Below are positions 21,080 to 24,439 of a stretch of 24,439 bases of DNA, one piece after another. The stretch's first letter is position 1, and each line of letters begins with the position of its first letter. The DNA comes from a virus. Below the pieces are notes generated by a model, which had not been told where the DNA came from, did no database searches, and saw only the letters and a list, made by a program, of their open reading frames with translations. Where the stretch lies: the IMG/VR virus record IMGVR_UViG_3300020477_000128, positions 1 to 24,439 of that record; one strand, written 5' to 3'. The position numbers were made by a program, and so were the translations under genes.

Positions 21080-21241
21080 ATGATTGAACTTATTCTTGCT
21101 ACTGCTCTATCTTGTGAGGGATCACAAGAGTTGATTGATACAATTCAATTAAGTAATGAAGAGTATAAAGAAGAACTTATTGAAACCATTAAAACTAACA
21201 CAGAACCAGGATGTTATGAAGGATCAGAACGCAATTCATGA
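21080..21241 (+). CDS. Small cysteine-containing, possibly exported protein
   Basis: 53 residues: MIELILATALSCEGSQELID, TIQLSNEEYKEELIETIKTN, TEPGCYEGSERNS. The short hydrophobic start ending in ALSC resembles a truncated signal or anchor. Two Cys (12 and 45) could pair. I recognise similar ATALSC...GCYxD peptides from cyanophages and marine cyanobacteria, function unknown. A TTAAATA at 21052-21058, 21 bp before the start, could be a weak late promoter, and AAGGAT at 21061-21066 a distant ribosome site. It overlaps the next gene by 26 bp in another frame. Confidence 0.7.
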   Translation: MIELILATALSCEGSQELIDTIQLSNEEYKEELIETIKTNTEPGCYEGSERNS

Positions 21242-21416
21242 AGAAGAGTCGCAAAATCAAAAATGGAATCGTGGATTGGATCTTTACATAGAATCAGTAC
21301 AGAAACCAGATCATCAATTACGTGCATGTGCTCATAATCAAAAATGTTACAATGAGTTGATGGCAGTAAGAGAGCATGTATTAGAGTATGTTAAAACATT
21401 AAGAAAAGAAGTGTAA
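21216..21416 (+). CDS. Hypothetical protein
   Basis: 66 residues from the ATG at 21216: MKDQNAIHEEESQNQKWNRG, LDLYIESVQKPDHQLRACAH, NQKCYNELMAVREHVLEYVK, TLRKEV. An in-frame ATG at 21156 would add 20 residues. It is less likely because it lies deep inside the preceding gene, whereas AGGA at 21208-21211 suits the start chosen. The product is hydrophilic and probably all-helical, with two Cys. No known family or motif. Confidence 0.65.
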   Translation: MKDQNAIHEEESQNQKWNRGLDLYIESVQKPDHQLRACAHNQKCYNELMAVREHVLEYVKTLRKEV

Positions 21417-21476
21417 GTATATACTCGTAGGCATTTATTTTTGTGTAGAGAAAAGTTGTGAAAAGAACACAAATAT

Positions 21477-21484
21477 GCTAAATA
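21477..21484 (+). promoter_or_regulatory. Possible late promoter
   Basis: GCTAAATA lies about 37 bp before the mini-ORF at 21521 and 100 bp before the start at 21584. The 167-bp stretch 21417-21583 also holds a 10-bp palindrome AGTATATACT (21416-21425) and small inverted repeats (ACCTATAAGGT; AGGTC...GACCT). It otherwise has no gene longer than 19 codons. Confidence 0.4.
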
Positions 21485-21510
21485 ATAATAGTCACCTATA
21501 AGGTACACAC

Positions 21511-21529
21511 GAGGAGGAAAATGCATTAA
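21511..21529 (+). other. Strong ribosome site before a two-codon ORF
   Basis: GAGGAGGAAA (21511-21520) is the best Shine-Dalgarno in the region, yet the following ATG is read ATG-CAT-TAA. This Met-His mini-ORF ends 54 bp before the next real gene (21584). It could be a regulatory leader or the remnant of a gene. Confidence 0.45.
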
Positions 21530-21583
21530 AGGTCTACATTATGACCTATATGATGAGTAAACAATTGTAAATGGAGAAGATTA

Positions 21584-21751
21584 ATGCACAATTTAATATC
21601 ACACAATCAGTTAGCAGGATCACAACATAAAGAGTATGGAGTTGATTCTCACAACGATTTAATAGAAGAATACTACGAGTGCTTAATCGAGTGCGATGAC
21701 GATCAAAGTACCTGTAAACGTATATGTAAGGAGGTTTTAGTTTACGGTTAA
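21584..21751 (+). CDS. Small conserved-looking protein, cyanophage type
   Basis: 55 residues: MHNLISHNQLAGSQHKEYGV, DSHNDLIEEYYECLIECDDD, QSTCKRICKEVLVYG. GGAGAAG at 21573-21579 is well placed. The C-terminal half is a helix-rich segment with four Cys spaced C-x3-C-x6-C-x3-C (33, 37, 44, 48). This is a twin CX3C pattern, which could form a disulfide-linked helical hairpin or bind a metal. I recall related small proteins with an LIEEYYEC...CDD...C motif in cyanophages; their function is unknown. Confidence 0.75.
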   Translation: MHNLISHNQLAGSQHKEYGVDSHNDLIEEYYECLIECDDDQSTCKRICKEVLVYG

Positions 21752-21796
21752 AGTCAACTATTAAATCTAAGTAACATGTTAATTTTTTCACATCCA

Positions 21797-21822
21797 CCTT
21801 AGTAAACCTTAGTAAAATTAGT
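21797..21822 (+). repeat. Short iterated motif upstream of a promoter
   Basis: CCTTAGTAAA occurs twice in tandem (21797-21806, 21807-21816), followed by a third TTAGT at 21818. TTAGT thus recurs with 10- and 9-bp steps, about one helical turn, ending 19 bp before a sigma70-like -35 box. This could be a protein-binding site; no known operator is matched. Confidence 0.5.
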
Positions 21823-21841
21823 CCAATGTAAACCTAGACCC

Positions 21842-21870
21842 TTGACTTTGAAAGTCAGGGGTCTTATACT
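21842..21870 (+). promoter_or_regulatory. Sigma70-like promoter with an internal inverted repeat
   Basis: TTGACT (21842-21847), 17-bp spacer, TATACT (21865-21870). An inverted repeat (AGACCCTTGAC/GTCAGGGGTCT, 21836-21846 and 21854-21864, one G-T pair) spans the -35 box and spacer and could act as an operator or as a terminator hairpin with a weak tail. The predicted start site falls at or near the ATG at 21877. Confidence 0.6.
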
Positions 21871-21876
21871 TTAAGA

Positions 21877-22092
21877 ATGGAAAACATGAATCGTCACATA
21901 CATATTTCAGATGCTATGGAGCAAATGAGAAATCCTTTAAGTCCTGTTAAACAGGTAAGAGAAAGTTACTCTAGATTTTTACAAAAACATGTAACTGAAG
22001 TAGAGGTACAGTTTAAGGATGAAGATCCGGCATGGATACCTTATGATACATTATTAGCAATGCAAGAGATTAATGAAGGAAGAACTACTTGA
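21877..22092 (+). CDS. Hypothetical protein upstream of pyrE-like gene
   Basis: 71 residues: [71 protein letters not shown]. An ATG at 21886 is a second possible start. It is helical in the first half, with an acidic EDPAWIPYD motif. No signal peptide or membrane segment. It overlaps the pyrE-like gene by 20 bp, implying coupled translation. I do not recognise the family. Confidence 0.62.
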   Translation: MENMNRHIHISDAMEQMRNPLSPVKQVRESYSRFLQKHVTEVEVQFKDEDPAWIPYDTLLAMQEINEGRTT

Positions 22093-22615
22093 ACTATTAA
22101 AGAAGTATGCCTATAAAAAGGGTGAATATAAACTTTCTTCGGGGAAAACAAGTGAGCATTACGTCAACTGTAAACCTGTAACTTTAAGTGGTCGAGGACT
22201 GACTCTTACAAGTTTACTGATGTTAAAAGAGGTGAATACACCAGTGGTAGCAGGACTTACATTAGGTGCTGATCCTTTGGTAAGTGGTGTGTCTCTCGTA
22301 TCTGCTTTGGATAGTAGAATGGTCAATGGTTTGATTGTTCGTAAAGAAGCAAAGGGGCATGGTACTCAGGCATGGATAGAGGGTCTATTGCCACCTGAAG
22401 GAACCCATGTTACAGTCTTAGAAGATGTAATCACAACTGGTGGATCTGCTATTAAAGCAGTTAAAAGACTTCGGGATGCTGGTTATGTAGTAGAACGAGT
22501 TGTTGCTATTGTAGATCGACAGGAAAATGGGGAAGCGGATACTGCTATGAAAGTAGCAGGATTAGAATTAATCAGTTTATTTAATTTACAACAATTAGTA
22601 GGTAAATTCCTATGA
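22073..22615 (+). CDS. pyrE: Orotate phosphoribosyltransferase-like protein
   Basis: 180 residues, close to bacterial PyrE length. [20 protein letters not shown] is the orotate/PRPP N-terminal hood region. [19 protein letters not shown] carries the flexible-loop R90, K91, K94 and H96. [19 protein letters not shown] is the type I PRPP-binding motif with its acidic pair E117-D118. These are the key residues of an active type I enzyme, which joins orotate and PRPP to give OMP in pyrimidine synthesis. A viral copy would raise UMP supply for phage DNA and RNA in a host with a small nucleotide pool. It overlaps the genes on both sides. A related PRTase of other specificity is possible but less likely. 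Confidence 0.85.
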   Translation: MKEELLELLKKYAYKKGEYKLSSGKTSEHYVNCKPVTLSGRGLTLTSLLMLKEVNTPVVAGLTLGADPLVSGVSLVSALDSRMVNGLIVRKEAKGHGTQAWIEGLLPPEGTHVTVLEDVITTGGSAIKAVKRLRDAGYVVERVVAIVDRQENGEADTAMKVAGLELISLFNLQQLVGKFL

Positions 22616-22815
22616 CTTTAAGAACACATACAGTTGAAAAGAAAAATCCTAAGCATATTCAGGAGTGGAGTTGGGAAGAAACTCCTGAAGTTTTAGCAGC
22701 AATAGAACAGTTGCAGAAATCTTCGGAAGCGGTGAAAGCTATTGATTATAAACCTAGACCATTATATGTTGGAACCAAGAACTATGCTCCATTAAAGAAA
22801 TCAGTGGTAAAATAA
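22612..22815 (+). CDS. Hypothetical protein downstream of pyrE
   Basis: 67 residues: [67 protein letters not shown]. It overlaps the pyrE-like gene by 4 bp (ATGA), so it is translationally coupled. It is basic, with a central helix and a Pro/Tyr-rich tail. The late promoter for the ferredoxin overlaps its stop codon. No family recognised. Confidence 0.65.
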   Translation: MTLRTHTVEKKNPKHIQEWSWEETPEVLAAIEQLQKSSEAVKAIDYKPRPLYVGTKNYAPLKKSVVK

Positions 22816-22818
22816 ATA
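22811..22818 (+). promoter_or_regulatory. Late promoter
   Basis: AATAAATA lies 23 bp before the ferredoxin ATG at 22842 and overlaps the preceding stop codon. Confidence 0.55.
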
Positions 22819-22841
22819 CCATCGAGTTGTATAAGTTAAAC

Positions 22842-23135
22842 ATGTCTTACACCATTACTCTTCAAACACCTGATGAATCAACCGAAACTTTTGATTGTGA
22901 ATCAGATCAATATATCTTAGATGCACTAGAAGAAGCGGGTATAGATCATCCATCTTCTTGTCGTTCAGGTGCATGTTCATCTTGTGCTATGAAGATCGTG
23001 GAAGGATCAGTTAATCAAGAGGATCAATCTTTTCTTGATGACGATCAATTAGAGCAAGGATTTGTTTTGACATGTGTTGCTTATCCTGAATCTGATTTAA
23101 CCCTGCTTTCAGAACAAGAGGAAAATCTGTACTAA
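22842..23135 (+). CDS. petF: Plant-type [2Fe-2S] ferredoxin
   Basis: 97 residues from the ATG at 22842; a TTG 15 bp upstream is rejected because [10 protein letters not shown] is the normal ferredoxin start. The four cluster ligands are C40, C45, C48 and C78, spaced C-x4-C-x2-C-x29-C as in photosynthetic ferredoxins ([16 protein letters not shown] and FVLTCVAYP). The length matches cyanobacterial PetF. Ferredoxin carries electrons from photosystem I, and in cyanophages it can serve phage-encoded bilin reductases or nucleotide synthesis. No such partner is visible here. It has a late-type promoter, suggesting expression during the late phase. Confidence 0.92.
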   Translation: MSYTITLQTPDESTETFDCESDQYILDALEEAGIDHPSSCRSGACSSCAMKIVEGSVNQEDQSFLDDDQLEQGFVLTCVAYPESDLTLLSEQEENLY

Positions 23136-23138
23136 ATA
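23131..23138 (+). promoter_or_regulatory. Possible late promoter
   Basis: ACTAAATA overlaps the ferredoxin stop codon and lies 28 bp before the TTG start at 23167. Confidence 0.45.
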
Positions 23139-23166
23139 ATAGTTTAGTACAATTACCTATTTTATT

Positions 23167-23322
23167 TTGAAGGATAAGAAAGCAGCAAAGAAGATTATTA
23201 GACTTGCCAAAGAACATCCAAATTGGTATACTAAGGAAGATGTTCTTTATGCTAAACAAGTTAAAAGACGTATCAAATTAGAAAAACAAGCAAAAAAGAA
23301 AAATGAAGGAAGAATACAGTGA
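23167..23322 (+). CDS. Small basic helical protein, cyanophage type
   Basis: 51 residues starting at TTG: (M)KDKKAAKKIIRLAKEHPNW, YTKEDVLYAKQVKKRIKLEK, QAKKKNEGRIQ. No ATG is available in frame upstream. The KDKKAAxKII..AKEHPxWYxxEDVLYAK pattern is one I recognise from cyanophage small proteins, which supports the unusual start. Lysine-rich and helical, it may bind nucleic acid (inference). It overlaps the next gene by 20 bp. Confidence 0.72.
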   Translation: MKDKKAAKKIIRLAKEHPNWYTKEDVLYAKQVKRRIKLEKQAKKKNEGRIQ

Positions 23323-23434
23323 GAAGGATTATTGGGAGGGTAAAGTTCCTGATGACCAATTTGATGAATACTTAAAAAAGTATGGTTATGAGTATACTCC
23401 TACTGATTATGAAAAGATCCCTTCTCGTTATTAA
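23303..23434 (+). CDS. Small acidic hypothetical protein
   Basis: 43 residues: MKEEYSEKDYWEGKVPDDQF, DEYLKKYGYEYTPTDYEKIP, SRY. Very rich in Tyr, Glu, Asp and Lys. It overlaps the previous gene by 20 bp in another frame and ends 2 bp before the next start, so it fits a tight operon. No ribosome site is strong (AAAAAG at 23294-23299). No family recognised. Confidence 0.62.
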   Translation: MKEEYSEKDYWEGKVPDDQFDEYLKKYGYEYTPTDYEKIPSRY

Positions 23435-23436
23435 TT

Positions 23437-23640
23437 ATGTCACTCTCTGAACAAACCTTAGATCATTTACTTGAAGCAGAAGGCAACATTCGAGCAGCAA
23501 TTAAATGTGCTGCTGTAAATGAAAAACCTTTAGTAGTAAATCAAATATCTAAGTTATTATATGATTTAGACAGTTTGAAAGAGTTTGAGAAATTACAAGA
23601 CATTGTGGATGCTCACATGAATAATCGTGACGAAGTGTAA
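23437..23640 (+). CDS. Hypothetical helical protein
   Basis: 67 residues: MSLSEQTLDHLLEAEGNIRA, AIKCAAVNEKPLVVNQISKL, LYDLDSLKEFEKLQDIVDAH, MNNRDEV. Appears all-helical with heptad-like spacing and may dimerise. It belongs to a widespread type of small cyanophage protein of unknown role, as far as I can tell. It follows the previous gene by 2 bp and is probably in the same transcript. Confidence 0.65.
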   Translation: MSLSEQTLDHLLEAEGNIRAAIKCAAVNEKPLVVNQISKLLYDLDSLKEFEKLQDIVDAHMNNRDEV

Positions 23641-23721
23641 ATAGAGTATAAAGACAATATAAAGTTTATAGATACTTTAACTAACTAATGTTATAATCTC
23701 CTCACATACTCCACCAGCACC

Positions 23722-23949
23722 ATGTTTTTGCTTAATTTAGACGAACGATACCACTCATATTTGGATGGTAAAAAGAAATTACGGATTGATGGTAAAGAAC
23801 ATCGAGTTAAAGCATACGGTTATACTGACGATGGACAGACTATTGATGGATATTATTTGACTACCGAAGATCATACCTTGTATTATAACAAGGAAGCACA
23901 GTTTTTAAGAATGGAGTCGCTTGATAAAGTGGCACAGAAGGTTGCATAA
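23722..23949 (+). CDS. Hypothetical protein, beta-rich
   Basis: 75 residues: MFLLNLDERYHSYLDGKKKL, RIDGKEHRVKAYGYTDDGQT, IDGYYLTTEDHTLYYNKEAQ, FLRMESLDKVAQKVA. The pattern suggests a small beta-sheet domain with a C-terminal helix. A TATAAT at 23692-23697 lies 24 bp before the start, but no good -35 box is seen. It ends in the loop of a rho-independent terminator, so it is the last gene of its transcript. No family recognised. Confidence 0.65.
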   Translation: MFLLNLDERYHSYLDGKKKLRIDGKEHRVKAYGYTDDGQTIDGYYLTTEDHTLYYNKEAQFLRMESLDKVAQKVA

Positions 23950-23961
23950 CCTTCTTTTTTT
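23936..23961 (+). terminator. Rho-independent terminator
   Basis: Perfect 8-bp stem AGAAGGTT/AACCTTCT with loop GCAT, followed by TTTTTT. The stop codon of the gene at 23722 lies inside the hairpin. Confidence 0.9.
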
Positions 23962-23993
23962 ATGCTATTGTAATTATACGATAAAAAAATCAA

Positions 23994-24395
23994 ATGAAAA
24001 TTGCACTTGCCGCCCTTATAGCTCTGAGTGCTTGTACTCCTGCGGTAGCAGGTGAATCACAAGCAGGTTACTCCCATCAACGTAGTTGTTTTAGAAGTGA
24101 GTATCGTGAAGAGTATATACCCGGAACTGAAGGAGATCCTGGTTATGTAAGATCATGGAAGGAAACTATTGAGGTTCCTTGTAATGATTCAACTGCAACT
24201 ACAGGTACCTATCGTAGACACGTTACTGTTTATGAGGATGTAGATACCAATGATTGTTCTGAAGGTACAATCGCTGGTGGATTACTTGGTGGTGGTCTAG
24301 CAGGATTTGGATCTCGTGGAAAAGACCGTTGGTGGGCAATTCCCGCTGGTATTATCGGTGGATCTATGGTAGGATGTGCAATGGATGGAGGTTAA
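23994..24395 (+). CDS. Putative lipoprotein with glycine-zipper segment
   Basis: 133 residues. MKIALAALIALSACTPAVAG has a hydrophobic stretch and the lipobox LSAC (Cys14), with AVA-G as an alternative signal-peptidase site. The mature part contains six more Cys, four of them in the central region (residues about 32-95), that could form disulfides, and a PGTEGDPGYVRSWKET segment. The C-terminal TIAGGLLGGGLAGFGSRG and AIPAGIIGGSMVGCAMDGG form a Gly-x3-Gly zipper hairpin, as in outer-membrane glycine-zipper lipoproteins. It is likely exported to the host envelope; a role in lysis, superinfection exclusion or as host-derived cargo cannot be separated by sequence. The ribosome site is weak (AAAAAAATCAA). 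Confidence 0.72.
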   Translation: MKIALAALIALSACTPAVAGESQAGYSHQRSCFRSEYREEYIPGTEGDPGYVRSWKETIEVPCNDSTATTGTYRRHVTVYEDVDTNDCSEGTIAGGLLGGGLAGFGSRGKDRWWAIPAGIIGGSMVGCAMDGG

Positions 24396-24409
24396 GAAAT
24401 CTTACAAAT

Positions 24410-24439
24410 TTGACAAATTCACCATTTATACCCTATAAT
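24410..24439 (+). promoter_or_regulatory. Sigma70-like promoter at window edge
   Basis: TTGACA (24410-24415), 18-bp spacer, TATAAT (24434-24439). Both hexamers are perfect. The gene it drives lies beyond the window. Confidence 0.75.

Noticed and set aside
21156-21416. 86-residue start for the gene ending at 21416
   Set aside because: The ATG at 21156 lies well inside the 53-residue gene at 21080 and has no ribosome site. The ATG at 21216 has AGGA upstream and leaves only a 26-bp overlap.
21541-21630. Two further tiny ORFs (9 and 19 codons) at 21541 and 21571
   Set aside because: They are too short to support, the second is overlapped by the better-supported gene at 21584, and the region is richer in regulatory signals.
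22827-22841. Five-residue N-terminal extension of the ferredoxin from a TTG at 22827
   Set aside because: The ATG at 22842 gives the normal ferredoxin N-terminus and length, and the late octamer would lie too close to the TTG.
23641-23721. Promoter ahead of the gene at 23722 based on TATAAT at 23692-23697
   Set aside because: The -10 box is perfect, but the expected -35 position holds TAGATA-like sequence, so I list it only as a remark in the gene entry.

Overview
The window looks like part of a T4-like marine cyanophage genome, most likely one infecting Prochlorococcus or Synechococcus. The base composition is A+T-rich and coding density is very high, with many 1-26 bp gene overlaps. T4-type late promoter octamers ((N)ATAAATA or CTAAATA) recur 16-28 bp before start codons. 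The fibre-like virion genes carry host-lineage cyanophage signatures (N-termini of the type MSxxxVDxI...GAPS). Phage-borne metabolic genes are present: plant-type ferredoxin, orotate phosphoribosyltransferase and 2OG-Fe(II) oxygenases. All of this is inferred from sequence alone; no database search was possible.

Layout. Bases 1-6911 and 10316-20209 form one long virion-fibre and adhesin locus. It is built from repeated modules: late promoter, one to three fibre-like or small docking genes, then a glycine-rich gene. Seven glycine-rich genes are visible; the first is cut by the window edge and one holds two glycine-rich domains in tandem. They resemble the polyglycine-rich tip adhesins (gp38-like) of T4-type phages in composition, position after a fibre gene, and a conserved hydrophobic C-terminal strand (GSGIVVIRY-like). 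Two docking styles can be told apart, and related adhesin bodies occur with both, which points to module shuffling.

Bases 6908-10286 interrupt this locus with five genes whose products look like 2OG-Fe(II) oxygenases, plus one unknown small gene. The first is the only minus-strand gene in the window. It is wedged between its neighbours with overlapping stop codons on one side and overlapping start codons on the other, and has its own sigma70-like promoter. The last three form a cassette bounded by a perfect 44-bp direct repeat that carries late promoters. The left copy abuts a perfect-consensus sigma70 promoter (TTGACA-17-TATAAT). The cassette therefore looks removable by recombination and able to be transcribed by host RNA polymerase.

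Bases 20210-24439 leave the virion locus for an accessory region of small genes: a tiny membrane protein, an HExxH metalloprotein, several hypothetical peptides, pyrE-like, a [2Fe-2S] ferredoxin and a glycine-zipper lipoprotein. Promoters there are a mix of sigma70-like and late-like, and the window ends exactly on a sigma70-like promoter.

Working model (inference). The first part makes a set of interchangeable receptor-binding tips. The embedded oxygenases may modify proteins, possibly the Gly/Pro-rich tips themselves, or serve host metabolism. The right part supplies nucleotide and redox helper functions during infection.
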